Below are positions 16,298 to 24,898 of a stretch of 38,650 nucleotides of DNA, in pieces. The number at the start of each line of letters is the position of its first letter. The first letter of the stretch is position 1. Location: the NCBI GenBank assembly GCA_902478885.1, contig CABSMS010000007.1, positions 1 through 38,650 on the forward strand, given 5' to 3'. Made by a program: the position numbers and the translations under genes. The stretch comes from an uncultured Collinsella sp. (GTDB taxonomy: Bacteria; Actinomycetota; Coriobacteriia; Coriobacteriales; Coriobacteriaceae). Below the pieces are notes generated by a model that worked only from the letters and a program-made list of their open reading frames with translations, had not been told where the DNA came from and made no database searches.

Positions 16298-17263
16298 CTA
16301 CGAACGGCGCGGCTCGGGAACCACGAGCCTATCGGGGCTCGCGCCCTCGGCATCCATCAGGCTCACGTAGCGAATCGACGGATCCCCATACATCGCGTAG
16401 TAATAATTGCCCGTGCGTGCGCTAAAGCATCCGGTGTAGATAGTCTTCTCGAACTTGCCATCGCCCATCCTGGACGCTCCCTCGATCATCACCACGCCCT
16501 CGAGCGAGCGGAACATGCGAACGACGTTTTCGGTCTCGCTCTCCTTTTGCGGGTAATTGGCATTGAGGTACGCCGCCTTTACAAAACGGCTCGGCGAATA
16601 GCAGTCACCCGGAATACCGCGCATGCCGGCACCCGCGCCATAGGGCTTGAGCTCGGCGCCACGCCATGTCGCCGTCTGCGGAAAATCGCTTGTGGCCGTG
16701 ATATAGGTGCGCAGGTTTTCCATGTGCCACGGGAAGGTGGGCTGATTGGCAAGGGTATCGACCGGATCGTCGTATACATGCAGGCCGTCAGCCATCATCT
16801 CGACCACGATGCTGCGCTGGCTGTCGCCGATAATCCAATGGAGCAGCGACACGCCCAGCCCCTCTCCGGCAGATTTAGCGACAATCACCGTGTCGCGCAG
16901 CGCGTCCTCGACCTCATCGACCGTCGAGAACGTCGCTGCCACCCACAGGGGAAACTCATAGGCCGCGATATTGTTCTTGCCGTCGACAGGGCCCTCGGCA
17001 TACTCGGCATAACCCGGGAAATTGAGACCCGCCACGGCGAGGCCCGCATCGTTGCCGCAGTCGAAAAACATGGGATAGTTCTTGTAATCGATGCACATAC
17101 CGATCACCGCGTGTGCCGCTGTCGCGTCGTCGATAAACGAATACGGAATGTGGAACCCGCGCGGCATCACGCGAACCTGTTGGCCGTAGTCAAAGCTCCA
17201 GTCGAGATTGCGGCCCAGATACATGTGGCCAGAATTATCGGTAAATCGAATACTCGTACACAT
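16298..17263 (-). CDS. bsh: Choloylglycine hydrolase (bile salt hydrolase)
   Basis: A 321-residue Ntn-hydrolase of the choloylglycine hydrolase family, which removes glycine or taurine from conjugated bile salts; close relatives cleave penicillin V. The mature nucleophile is Cys2 (MCTSIRF), exposed by removal of Met1. Arg18 and Asp21 stand in GRNLDW, Asn lies in AGLNFPG and in LANQPTF, and Arg is in GDCYSPSRFVKA, matching the catalytic set of characterised enzymes. ATG 17263 is certain because Cys2 must be N-terminal and AGGAGG lies 4 nt upstream; the 21-codon upstream extension is not coding. There is no signal peptide, so it is cytosolic. The enzyme fits a gut-dwelling bacterium. Bile salt versus penicillin V preference is not provable from motifs alone. 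Confidence 0.92.
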   Translation of the reverse strand: MCTSIRFTDNSGHMYLGRNLDWSFDYGQQVRVMPRGFHIPYSFIDDATAAHAVIGMCIDYKNYPMFFDCGNDAGLAVAGLNFPGYAEYAEGPVDGKNNIAAYEFPLWVAATFSTVDEVEDALRDTVIVAKSAGEGLGVSLLHWIIGDSQRSIVVEMMADGLHVYDDPVDTLANQPTFPWHMENLRTYITATSDFPQTATWRGAELKPYGAGAGMRGIPGDCYSPSRFVKAAYLNANYPQKESETENVVRMFRSLEGVVMIEGASRMGDGKFEKTIYTGCFSARTGNYYYAMYGDPSIRYVSLMDAEGASPDRLVVPEPRRS

Positions 17264-17326
17264 AGCGCCTCCTAGCTTTACGTTCTTGCTAATTTCATTG
17301 TCTCCAAACAAAAAGGCGCTAAACAC

Positions 17327-17364
17327 AAAAGCCCGGACATGACAACAATGTCATGCCCGGACTT
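17327..17364 (-). terminator. Intrinsic terminator downstream of the second deformylase-like gene
   Basis: AAGTCCGGGCATGAC pairs with GTCATGTCCGGGCTT (minus strand, allowing a G-U pair and an internal mismatch) and is followed by TTTTGTGTTT. It separates the deformylase-like transcript from the bile salt hydrolase gene. Confidence 0.8.
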
Positions 17365-17405
17365 ACACAAGCAAGATAAACTCAACCAATTCAACCCCGC
17401 AGGTC

Positions 17406-17514
17406 GTCTAAGGGGTCAAAGTGCCGCAGATTGCCACGAAAGAGGAGCGAAGCGTACTTAAGGTACGCGAGCGACGATTGAGCGGCAAGGTGCGGTGCTT
17501 TGATCCCCTTAGAC
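17406..17514. repeat. 109-nt imperfect palindromic element
   Basis: Ends GTCTAAGGGG and CCCCTTAGAC are exact inverted repeats. The arms continue with related TCAAAG/CTTTGA, GCCGCA/TGCGGT and TTGCC/GGCAA blocks, and the centre is GCGTAC-TTAAG-GTACGC. The right end overlaps the stop codon of the deformylase-like gene. The size and symmetry suggest a dispersed palindromic repeat more than a simple terminator. Confidence 0.7.
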
Positions 17515-17928
17515 CAACTTGCCGAGACAGTGGTCGATCATATGCTGGATCATTTGTGCCTCAAAGCCCGCGTAGTCGCGGCGGCACTCCTTCATCTTGC
17601 CGTCGACGATCTGATCAAAGGCGACCTTGCACTTGATATAGCGCGTGGACTTGGTGACCTCCTCGTGCGTCAGGCAGCTCTCCTCCATCTTGCTGGCGCC
17701 CAAGCCAAACACCAGACGGGGGTTATAGAGCACGTGGGGCTCGCCGGCGTCGTCCAGATAGACGCAGACCTTCTTGGTAACGCCAATCTGGTTGGCGGCC
17801 AAGCAGCCGGCATCATCGAGCGACTTGATAGTATCAATCAGATCCTGAGCGACCGACTCGTCCTCGACAGTCGCAACCTCGCAACGCTGAGACAGGATAG
17901 CCTCGTCGCGGCAGAGCTCTTTAATCAT
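17509..17928 (-). CDS. Peptide deformylase-like protein lacking the catalytic glutamate
   Basis: A 139-residue member of the peptide deformylase family. Motif I keeps its glutamine (GCLAANQ, residues 41-47, Gln47) and motif II keeps the metal-binding cysteine (ESCLT, Cys85). Motif III is HMIDH at residues 129-133, where deformylases have HExxH, so the general acid/base glutamate is Met130. Both metal-ligand histidines remain. ATG 17928 is chosen because GGAGG lies 5 nt upstream; a further ATG four codons earlier overlaps that site. It is a distant paralogue of the gene at 1424-1834, with complementary changes. It probably still binds metal but is unlikely to deformylate by the standard mechanism. 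A role in ligand or peptide binding is speculation. Confidence 0.82.
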   Translation of the reverse strand: MIKELCRDEAILSQRCEVATVEDESVAQDLIDTIKSLDDAGCLAANQIGVTKKVCVYLDDAGEPHVLYNPRLVFGLGASKMEESCLTHEEVTKSTRYIKCKVAFDQIVDGKMKECRRDYAGFEAQMIQHMIDHCLGKLV

Positions 17929-18121
17929 ACGTTCCTCCATAGGGGTCGTTGTAACCGCTTAAGTATACGGTACCTACACAATTTCATGCGAAAGATACCG
18001 CCCGTCCGTTACAAACCGCCGAACATCAACATGCGAGGAACACCAACTTCACAAAGGCGATATAGTGGGTGAGTTCGTGTCAATCGGCCTAAACTCGGGG
18101 CCGAACAAGGAAAGGGTATGC

Positions 18122-19432
18122 ATGGACGAACTGTTTCACGTCAGCGAGCGCAAGTCCACAATCGGGACCGAACTTCGCGCTGGACTGACAACATTCCTGG
18201 CGATGGCCTACATCATCGCCGTCAACCCCGCGGTGCTCTCGGGCGCTGGCATCGATGCGGGAGCGCTCGCCTGCGCCACCTGCCTGGGCGCCGGCATCAT
18301 GACCATCTGCATGGGCATCTTCGCCAACCGCCCGCTCGCCTGCGCGTCGGGCTTAGGCGTCAACGCGATGATCGCTGGAATCGCCACCACCGTCTGCGGC
18401 GGTGACTGGCACGTGGCCATGAGCGTCATCTTCCTTGAGGGCGTCGTCATCTTGCTGCTCGTGCTTTGTGGCCTGCGCGAGGCCATCATGGACGCCATCC
18501 CGGTTGTCCTGCGTCACGCCATCTCGGTGGGTCTGGGCCTGTTCATCGCCATGATTGGCCTGTGTGATGCCGGCATTATCACCGCTGGCGCCGGTACACT
18601 CGTCGGTCTGGGCGACATCACCTCCCCCACCTTCATTGTCGGCATCATCTCCATCCTGGTGACAGTCGCCCTCGCCTGCCGCAACGTCCCCGGCTCGCTG
18701 CTCATCGGCATCGTCGTCGCCGTCATCGCCGGTATCCCCCTAGGTGTGACCCAGGCTCCGACCGGTATCATCGCCCCGCTCGACTTCTCGAGCATCGGTG
18801 GCCCCATCGCCGACGCCGGCGGCGTGCCCGCCATCGTCAAGGTCCTTACCGACCCCGCGCTCCTCGTCATCTCGTTCTCGCTGCTCATGAGTGACTTCTT
18901 CGACACCATGGGCACCGCGATGGCCGTGGCCAAGCAGGGCGAGTTCCTCACCGACGACGGCAACGTCGAGAATATCAAGGAGATCCTGATCGTCGACTCC
19001 GCCGCCGCTGCTGTGGGCGGTTTTATGGGCGTCTCCTCCATCACCACCTTCGTCGAGTCCACCTCTGGCGCTGCCGACGGTGGCCGCACGGGCCTCACCT
19101 CCGTCACCACCGGCGTGCTGTTCATTCTCGCCGCGTTCTTCTCCCCCATCGTCACCATCGTTTCCAGCGCCGCCACCTGCGGTGCTCTGGTCTACGTCGG
19201 CTACCTCATGATGAGCGAAGCCTCCGAGATCGACTGGTCCGACGTGTCGCAGGGTTTCCCGGCGTTCATGATCGTCGCCGGCGTGCCCTTCACCTACTCC
19301 ATCTCTGCCGGCATTGGCCTGGGCTTTATCGCCTACGTGATCGTCGCGCTCTTTAAGGGCGAGGCCTCCAAGATCAAGCCGCTCATGTGGATCGCAGCCC
19401 TTGCCTTCCTCGTCTACTTCTTCGTGGCGTAA
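18122..19432 (+). CDS. AzgA/PbuG-type purine permease
   Basis: A 436-residue NCS2 permease of the AzgA-like branch, which imports adenine, guanine or hypoxanthine with protons. Diagnostic segments are TFLAMAYIIAVNPAVLS near the N-terminus, GLGVNAMIA, the SDFFDTMGTAMAVAKQ stretch with conserved Asp, and SSITTFVESTSGAADGGRTGL. Around twelve to fourteen hydrophobic segments are present. ATG 18122 follows an AAGGAAAGGG stretch; an upstream in-frame GTG at 18065 has no supporting site. No purine riboswitch is recognisable in the 190 bp upstream. The gene ends at the hairpin 19460-19500. Confidence 0.93.
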   Translation: MDELFHVSERKSTIGTELRAGLTTFLAMAYIIAVNPAVLSGAGIDAGALACATCLGAGIMTICMGIFANRPLACASGLGVNAMIAGIATTVCGGDWHVAMSVIFLEGVVILLLVLCGLREAIMDAIPVVLRHAISVGLGLFIAMIGLCDAGIITAGAGTLVGLGDITSPTFIVGIISILVTVALACRNVPGSLLIGIVVAVIAGIPLGVTQAPTGIIAPLDFSSIGGPIADAGGVPAIVKVLTDPALLVISFSLLMSDFFDTMGTAMAVAKQGEFLTDDGNVENIKEILIVDSAAAAVGGFMGVSSITTFVESTSGAADGGRTGLTSVTTGVLFILAAFFSPIVTIVSSAATCGALVYVGYLMMSEASEIDWSDVSQGFPAFMIVAGVPFTYSISAGIGLGFIAYVIVALFKGEASKIKPLMWIAALAFLVYFFVA

Positions 19433-19459
19433 CGGCATAGTCTGCTAAAGCAAAACAAC

Positions 19460-19500
19460 AAGGCGCGGAATCGCATCGAGCGGCTCCGCGCCTTTCTTTT
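19460..19500 (+). terminator. Intrinsic terminator of the purine permease gene
   Basis: AAGGCGCGGA pairs with TCCGCGCCTT, followed by TCTTTT, 27 nt after the stop. Confidence 0.9.
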
Positions 19501-19569
19501 AGCGTCTGCCCCCGTGCCAGCGTGCGACAATTGAGGCTGTCAATATCACAACACCGAGAGAAGCCTGCC

Positions 19570-20235
19570 TTGGAAGCGCATCATAAGCAGATAACCGTTT
19601 ATTCAGAGTGTGTGGAAGGCGCGCCCGTCATCTACCTCCCCGTGGTTATGGGCGACGGTAGTGAAGTCTACGAGCGCTGCCGAGAGCTCGACTGCCCGCC
19701 ATTCACCCTTGTCGCCATTGGAGGGCTCGATTGGAATCGCGAGCTGAGCCCCTGGGAATGTGAGGGAACTATACGAGATGCCGAGCCCTTTGGCGGACAG
19801 GCTGCTGGTTTTCTTGACGAGTTGTTGAAGCAGATAATCCCCCAGGCCGAATCATCACTTCCCTGCCCGCCCACCTGGCGCGGCATTGCCGGCTACTCGT
19901 TGGCGGGTCTTTTTTCACTGTGGGCACTTTGGCAAACAGATGTCTTTGAGCGCTCGGCAAGTGCATCGGGGTCGCTGTGGTTCCCCGGCTTTATCGACTA
20001 CGCGCGTGAGCGCACGATGACAGCCACGCCCGACGCCGCTTATCTGTCGCTCGGTAAAAAGGAAACCAAGACGCCCAACCGCATGATGCGGCACGTACTC
20101 GACGACACGCGCGCGATGGAAGAGCTGTTTATAGAGCGTGACATTCCAACAACGCTGGAGCTCAACCCCGGCAATCACTTTGCCCAAACTGACCTGCGCA
20201 TGGCGCGCGGCATCCACTGGATACTGACGCATTAA
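19570..20235 (+). CDS. Small alpha/beta hydrolase, putative esterase D family
   Basis: A protein of about 221 residues of the esterase D-like alpha/beta hydrolase group, which includes iron-siderophore esterases such as IroE. The nucleophile motif is AGYSLAG and the likely catalytic histidine is in NPGNHF near the C-terminus; VIYLPVVMGDG near the start matches the first core strands. There is no signal peptide. The start is uncertain. TTG 19570 gives a protein matching the fold and has a weak GAGAAG upstream, while GTG 19522 would add 16 residues. It lies between two nucleobase permeases but is separated from both by terminators. The substrate is unknown. Confidence 0.75.
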   Translation: MEAHHKQITVYSECVEGAPVIYLPVVMGDGSEVYERCRELDCPPFTLVAIGGLDWNRELSPWECEGTIRDAEPFGGQAAGFLDELLKQIIPQAESSLPCPPTWRGIAGYSLAGLFSLWALWQTDVFERSASASGSLWFPGFIDYARERTMTATPDAAYLSLGKKETKTPNRMMRHVLDDTRAMEELFIERDIPTTLELNPGNHFAQTDLRMARGIHWILTH

Positions 20236-20275
20236 AAATGGCGTCCACGCGTACATACGCATGGACGCCATTTTT
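20234..20275. terminator. Bidirectional intrinsic terminator
   Basis: A perfect 14-bp stem, AAAAATGGCGTCCA with TGGACGCCATTTTT, separates the convergent esterase and uracil permease genes. Confidence 0.92.
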
Positions 20276-20295
20276 AATTTGGCTGAACGCAGCTG

Positions 20296-21630
20296 CTATT
20301 CAGCAGTCTCCTCAAGCTCGGAAGTATCGAACTCAAAGTCATTACCGGGCAGGATGGCGTTGAGCACAATGCCCACCAGCGAGCCCACGGCAAGGCCCGA
20401 AAGCGAAATCGTCACGCCGCCCAGCTCCAGCACGATGGCACCGGCGGTACTGTAGGCAATGCCGAGCGAAAGCACGAGCACCAGAGCCGCCACCAGCACG
20501 TTGCGGTTGTTCTGGAAATCAACCTGATTCTCGATGAGGTTACGCACGCCAACGGCGCTGATCATGCCGTAGAGCACGAGTGACACACCGCCGATAACGC
20601 ACGCCGGCATAGCAGCGATCACAGCAGCAAACTTGGGGCAGAACGAAAGCACGATGGCACAGCAGGCGGCAATGCGAATCACGCGCGGGTCGAACACACG
20701 CGTAAGCGCAAGCACGCCGGTGTTCTCGCCATACGTGGTGTTGGCCGGAGCGCCAAAGAGCGACGCCAAGATGGTCGCCAGGCCATCGCCGAGCAGGGTA
20801 CGGTGCAGACCGGGATCGGCAATGTAATTGCGTTCGCAGGTAGAGCCAATGGCGGAGATATCGCCAATGTGCTCAATCATGGTCGCAAAGGCCAGCGGCA
20901 TGATGGTGATGATGGCCGTCGTGGCAAGACCGCTATCGAACTGCGGGCCAAAGAGCGCAAACACGGTGTTGTCCCACACGATGGGCAGACCGACCCACGG
21001 AGCGGCGGCAACGCCCGAAAAATCGACCTCACCCAACGCAGCCGCAACGGCATAGCTCACCACAACGCCCAGCAAAATCGGCACGATCTTGACCATGCCG
21101 CGGCCCCAAATATTGCAGATGACGATGACGGCCACAGCGACAGCGGCGACAAGCCAGTTGGTCTGGCAGTTGGCAATGGCAGAGCTCGCTAGGATCAGGC
21201 CGATGGAAATGACGATGGGGCCGGTCACCACCGGCGGGAAGAAACGCATAACGCGCTTGGCGCCAAAGGCACGGAACAGGGCCGCCAGCACCGGATAGAG
21301 CAGGCCGGCACAAGCTACGCCCAGGCAGGCGTAGGGCAAAAGCTCGGTCTCGCCGTTGGGCGCGATTGCGGCATAACCGGCAATAAAGGCAAACGATGAG
21401 CCCAAAAATGCCGGCACCTTACCGCGCGACAGGAAGTGGAACAGCAGCGTGCCGATGCCGGCGAACAGAAGCGTCGCCGAAACGGAAAGGCCGGTGAGCA
21501 CGGGCACGAGCACCGTGGCTCCGAACATCGCAAACATGTGTTGCAAACCCAACACGAACATGCGCGGGCGGCCGAGCGACGATGCATCGTAGATGGCATC
21601 GGTGACGGCGGGCGTCGAGGATTGGGACAT
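20296..21630 (-). CDS. uraA: UraA-type uracil/xanthine permease
   Basis: A 444-residue NCS2 nucleobase:proton symporter. LGLQHMFAMFGATVLVPVLTG at the N-terminus, the FPPVVTGPIVISIGL helix, FATMIEHIGDISAIGS and the signature TTYGENTGVLALT are typical of uracil permeases; the Glu in IEHIGD and the Glu in YGEN contact uracil in E. coli UraA. It has about fourteen membrane segments and an acidic C-terminal tail. AAAGGA lies 5 nt before ATG 21630. No PyrR-type attenuator could be recognised in the 120 bp upstream. Confidence 0.92.
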   Translation of the reverse strand: MSQSSTPAVTDAIYDASSLGRPRMFVLGLQHMFAMFGATVLVPVLTGLSVSATLLFAGIGTLLFHFLSRGKVPAFLGSSFAFIAGYAAIAPNGETELLPYACLGVACAGLLYPVLAALFRAFGAKRVMRFFPPVVTGPIVISIGLILASSAIANCQTNWLVAAVAVAVIVICNIWGRGMVKIVPILLGVVVSYAVAAALGEVDFSGVAAAPWVGLPIVWDNTVFALFGPQFDSGLATTAIITIMPLAFATMIEHIGDISAIGSTCERNYIADPGLHRTLLGDGLATILASLFGAPANTTYGENTGVLALTRVFDPRVIRIAACCAIVLSFCPKFAAVIAAMPACVIGGVSLVLYGMISAVGVRNLIENQVDFQNNRNVLVAALVLVLSLGIAYSTAGAIVLELGGVTISLSGLAVGSLVGIVLNAILPGNDFEFDTSELEETAE

Positions 21631-21753
21631 GGAAGTCCTTTCATGATGGAAGGGCGATCAGGCATATCGGATAACCTGCCCGAACAATACGATCCGAACC
21701 ATTGTACGTGATACGCCATGTCTCGCACGCGCCGTCACCTGCAAACGGTAGCG

Positions 21754-22887
21754 TTACTTCCAAACGCGCTCGGAAATGCGCTTGACCAGCGCGATCTTTG
21801 CCCACTGTTCGTCCTCGGTCAGTTTGTTGCCAATCTCACAGCTGGCAAAGCCGCACTGGGGCGACAGGTACAGGTTCTCGAGCGGCACATACTTTGCGGC
21901 CTCGTGGATACGTTCGACGATAACGTCCTCGTCCTCAAGCTCAGCCGCCTTTGTAGTGATCAGTCCCAGCGCCACCTTCTTGCCGGGGGCAACGTACTTG
22001 AGCGGCTCAAAACCACCGGCGCGGGGCGTGTCGAACTCCAGATAGAACGCATCGACGTTCTCATGTGCGAACAGGTACGGCGCGATGGGGTCGTAGCCGC
22101 CCTCAAAAGCATAGGTGGAGTGATAGTTGCCGCGGCACACGTGCGTGTTGATAACCAGATCGTCGGGCTTGCCCGCGATGGCAGCATTGTTGAGCCCCAC
22201 GCCCAGCTCGCTCACCTTTTGCAGGTCAACCGGACTCATGCCGGTCTTGGACACAAAGTCGGTATCGCAATAGATGCCCCAGGTGCAGTCATCAAATTGG
22301 ATGTTGCGGCAGCCCGCGGCATACAGGTCGGCAATCACGGTGCGGTATGCTGCGGCAATGGCATCGGCGAGCTCTTCGTCGGTCTTATAAACGGCACGCA
22401 GGCTCTCCTGCTGGCCATCACAGCGGTCGAGTGTGACTTCGGAGAACGTCTGGATCGGCGCCGGAATGGTCTGGCGCGCGATCTGGCCCTCACCCTCGAG
22501 CGACTTGACAAATTTGAAGTGCTCGACGAACGGATGGTTCTCGCCGCTAATGGGACCGGTTACCACGGCGGTGTCGGCGGTAGTCTCCTCATCGTGAAAC
22601 ATGTAGCCCGTGCGCGAGGCGCGGCGCTCAATGCCGTTGAGTCCCCACATAAAATCGAGGTGCCAGTAGCTGCGGCGGAACTCGCCATCGGTAATCACCT
22701 GCAGGCCGGCAGCCTTCTGCTTGGCCACTAAGTCGCGGATGGCCTCGTCCTCGACGGCCTTAAGGCCTGAAGCGTCGAGTTTACCCGCGACATAGGCGGC
22801 ACGGGCATCCTTTACAGCCTGCGGACGAAGAAAACTGCCGACGATATCGGCGCGAAACGGCGCGTTCGGTTGAATCGAAGTGCTCAT
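21754..22887 (-). CDS. MetE-like methyltransferase (YxjG/YxjH type)
   Basis: A 377-residue protein equivalent to the C-terminal catalytic half of cobalamin-independent methionine synthase. The zinc ligands are visible: His and Cys in INTHVCRGN, Glu in LEFDTPRAGG and Cys in SPQCGFAS. The N-terminal RADIVGSFLRP and DGEFRRSYW are also typical of the short YxjG-type enzymes, which are thought to methylate homocysteine from a non-standard donor such as a methylated corrinoid, folate or S-methyl compound. ATG 22887 has AAAGGGAG 6 nt upstream; a longer frame adds six residues without a site. It lies downstream of, and codirectional with, a LysR gene, with a LysR-type dyad between. No SAM or B12 riboswitch was seen. 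Confidence 0.87.
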   Translation of the reverse strand: MSTSIQPNAPFRADIVGSFLRPQAVKDARAAYVAGKLDASGLKAVEDEAIRDLVAKQKAAGLQVITDGEFRRSYWHLDFMWGLNGIERRASRTGYMFHDEETTADTAVVTGPISGENHPFVEHFKFVKSLEGEGQIARQTIPAPIQTFSEVTLDRCDGQQESLRAVYKTDEELADAIAAAYRTVIADLYAAGCRNIQFDDCTWGIYCDTDFVSKTGMSPVDLQKVSELGVGLNNAAIAGKPDDLVINTHVCRGNYHSTYAFEGGYDPIAPYLFAHENVDAFYLEFDTPRAGGFEPLKYVAPGKKVALGLITTKAAELEDEDVIVERIHEAAKYVPLENLYLSPQCGFASCEIGNKLTEDEQWAKIALVKRISERVWK

Positions 22888-22928
22888 AGATATCTCCCTT
22901 TGCATTGGTTGCTTTACTGGGACAGAGT

Positions 22929-22940
22929 ATGAGCGCTCAT
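22929..22940. promoter_or_regulatory. Palindrome upstream of the MetE-like gene
   Basis: ATGAGCGCTCAT is a perfect 12-bp palindrome, 42 nt upstream of the start and downstream of the ATAG-N7-CTAT dyad. It could be a second operator; the evidence is only its symmetry and position. Confidence 0.35.
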
Positions 22941-22974
22941 ATGGTCATCGTAAAATATACGTTTATAACAGTTT

Positions 22975-22995
22975 GATATAGATGCTTCCTATATC
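22975..22995. promoter_or_regulatory. LysR-type operator (ATAG-N7-CTAT)
   Basis: GATATAG and CTATATC form perfect 7-bp arms around ATGCTTC. ATAG-N7-CTAT, with T-N11-A at its core, is the classic LysR recognition pattern. It lies between the LysR gene and the MetE-like gene it probably controls. Confidence 0.65.
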
Positions 22996-23042
22996 AGTCT
23001 GGACTGTCATAAAGAGACTTGAACCGTGCGGAGCACAGCAGC

Positions 23043-23939
23043 CTAGATATGCTGACGAATCGCGTCGATATAGGCCCGACCGTAGCGCGTGAGCGTCGTG
23101 TTCTTGCGCGTGATGATGCCAATCTCCATGTACTCGTCCACGTCGAGCGGAATCGAGATAATGCCGGGGCCGTTGAGCTCGTGGCTGATCACGCCCGAGC
23201 ATACCGTGTAGCCGTTGAGGCCCATGGCCAAATTGAACAACGTCGCACGGTCGCGCACGCGGATATTTTTGCGACGCTCGAACGTCGAGGTCAGCTCCTC
23301 GGAATAGTAAAACGAGTTGTAGCTGCCCTGCTCGTAGGACAGGAACGGGTAGTCTTCCAGATCCTCGAGCGTCACGCTGGAGCGGCCCGCCAGCGGATGG
23401 TCGGCGCAGACGAAGACATGCGGCGTGGCGCAGAAGAGCCCTTCGAACACGAGCTCGTTGGCGGCAAGCATGCGCTCGATGACCTCGCGATTGTGCTCCG
23501 ACAGATACAGGATGCCGAGCTCGCTTTTCATATGCGCGACATCCTCGATAATCTCGTGGGTCTGCTCCTCGCGCAGGGTAAAGTCGTAGCGCGCGGCATC
23601 GAACTCGCGGATCACATCGACAAACGCATTAACGGCAAAGGAATAATGCTGGCAGCTCACACTAAAGTGCGGCACCTGCTCGGACGTACCTTTGTACTTG
23701 CCCTCGAGCAGGTCGGCCTGGTCGAGCACCTGGCGCGCGTACCCCAAGAAGGTCTCGCCTTCCTCGGACACAATGACACCCTTGTTGGTGCGCTCAAAGA
23801 TATGCACACCCATCTCGTTTTCGAGATCGCGGATCGACGCGGTAATCGAAGGCTGCGACACAAAGAGCCGGCGCGAGGCCTCGGTGATGCTGCCGCATTC
23901 GGCAACTTTGACGACATATCTGAGTTGCTGGAGCTTCAT
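23043..23939 (-). CDS. LysR-family regulator, probable controller of the MetE-like gene
   Basis: A 298-residue LysR-type regulator. The winged helix-turn-helix is clear (MKLQQLRYVVKVAECGSITE, then SQPSITASIRDLE), followed by an effector domain from about residue 92. It lies immediately upstream of the MetE-like gene on the same strand with a LysR dyad in the gap, so it plausibly responds to a sulfur amino acid or its precursor, as MetR-type regulators do. It follows the HAD phosphatase gene by 10 nt and is probably cotranscribed with it. Confidence 0.9.
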   Translation of the reverse strand: MKLQQLRYVVKVAECGSITEASRRLFVSQPSITASIRDLENEMGVHIFERTNKGVIVSEEGETFLGYARQVLDQADLLEGKYKGTSEQVPHFSVSCQHYSFAVNAFVDVIREFDAARYDFTLREEQTHEIIEDVAHMKSELGILYLSEHNREVIERMLAANELVFEGLFCATPHVFVCADHPLAGRSSVTLEDLEDYPFLSYEQGSYNSFYYSEELTSTFERRKNIRVRDRATLFNLAMGLNGYTVCSGVISHELNGPGIISIPLDVDEYMEIGIITRKNTTLTRYGRAYIDAIRQHI

Positions 23940-23949
23940 GGCTTTCTCC

Positions 23950-24858
23950 CTAGACGTTTGTGACGTCGAAACCCGCCGTGTCCATTTGGCTCATAAACGA
24001 TGGCATCTCCCCCGTCGCGGCGCAGGCGGCAATTTGATGCAGAGCCCCGGCAACCGCATCATCTGCCGCAGCGCCGATATGCCAGCGTGCGGCAGCCGTG
24101 ACGGCCTCGTTGGCATTGGCGACTGCAACGGAGTTGGGAACGGCATCGATCATGGGCAAATCGTTATCGGAATCGCCGAATACGGCCACCTCGTCGGGCA
24201 TCAGGCCCAAAGCACGCGCCAGCTCCAGCGCAGCGCAGCCCTTGTCCCAGCCGGTCGGAAGAACGTCGAACAGGCGCACGCGGTTGTTGGGAAACACGAG
24301 CGAGAGCTCCGGCACCTCAGCGGCAACACGCTCGCGCAGCTCGGCGAGCTCCTCGCGCGAACGGGCACTCCAGATATTCGCCTTGTATACCGGGGCATCG
24401 TCAACGACAGGACGACAGGGAGCCTCTTCGCCCTTGAGCCACGCGTTGCCGCCTGACTTCATGGCGCGACGCACACGCTCGGGATCGCTTGTCACGCAAT
24501 AGGCATCGTTATTCCAAAAGTCATCACCCAGACGGTAGACCTTCAAATACGTATCGTCGGTCTCCTGTTCAAAATAATCGGCTAAGCGCATAAGGACATC
24601 GTTATCGATTGCGCGCGAAGCGACTACTTCGCCGTCGACAAACATCACCTGGCCGTTACAGAACGCACCGGTCGAATAACACTCGGAACGGTTTTTGAAC
24701 ATCCAGCCCATCGCGGACGGCTGACGACCCGAAACCGGCCCAAAGTGCAAACCCGCCGCCTGCATGGCATGAATACCCTCAATGGCGTAGTCGCTGGCGC
24801 CGTCATGCCCGGCTGGAATCAGTGTATCGTCCATATCGGTCAGCACAAGTTTGATCAT
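23950..24858 (-). CDS. Cof-type HAD-IIB phosphatase
   Basis: A 302-residue HAD-superfamily hydrolase of subfamily IIB. Motif I is LTDMDDTL (nucleophile Asp8, acid Asp10), motif II is the SGR at about residues 43-45, and motif IV is GDSDND near residue 230, with a C2-type cap between. Such enzymes dephosphorylate sugar phosphates or cofactors such as flavin and PLP, with loose specificity. GAGGGG lies just upstream of ATG 24858. The gene precedes the LysR gene by 10 nt, and its own physiological substrate is not evident. Confidence 0.9.
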   Translation of the reverse strand: MIKLVLTDMDDTLIPAGHDGASDYAIEGIHAMQAAGLHFGPVSGRQPSAMGWMFKNRSECYSTGAFCNGQVMFVDGEVVASRAIDNDVLMRLADYFEQETDDTYLKVYRLGDDFWNNDAYCVTSDPERVRRAMKSGGNAWLKGEEAPCRPVVDDAPVYKANIWSARSREELAELRERVAAEVPELSLVFPNNRVRLFDVLPTGWDKGCAALELARALGLMPDEVAVFGDSDNDLPMIDAVPNSVAVANANEAVTAAARWHIGAAADDAVAGALHQIAACAATGEMPSFMSQMDTAGFDVTNV

Positions 24859-24898
24859 AAGGTCCCCTCGGTCATTCTTAATCCCATCTATTGTACCG

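Noticed and set aside
14396..17928. A prophage or integrative element
   Set aside because: Repeats and lower GC suggested mobile DNA, but there is no integrase, transposase, phage gene or tRNA attachment site.
22888..23042. A SAM or cobalamin riboswitch before the MetE-like gene
   Set aside because: No conserved aptamer core is recognisable; the gap is short and holds two palindromic protein-binding-type sites.
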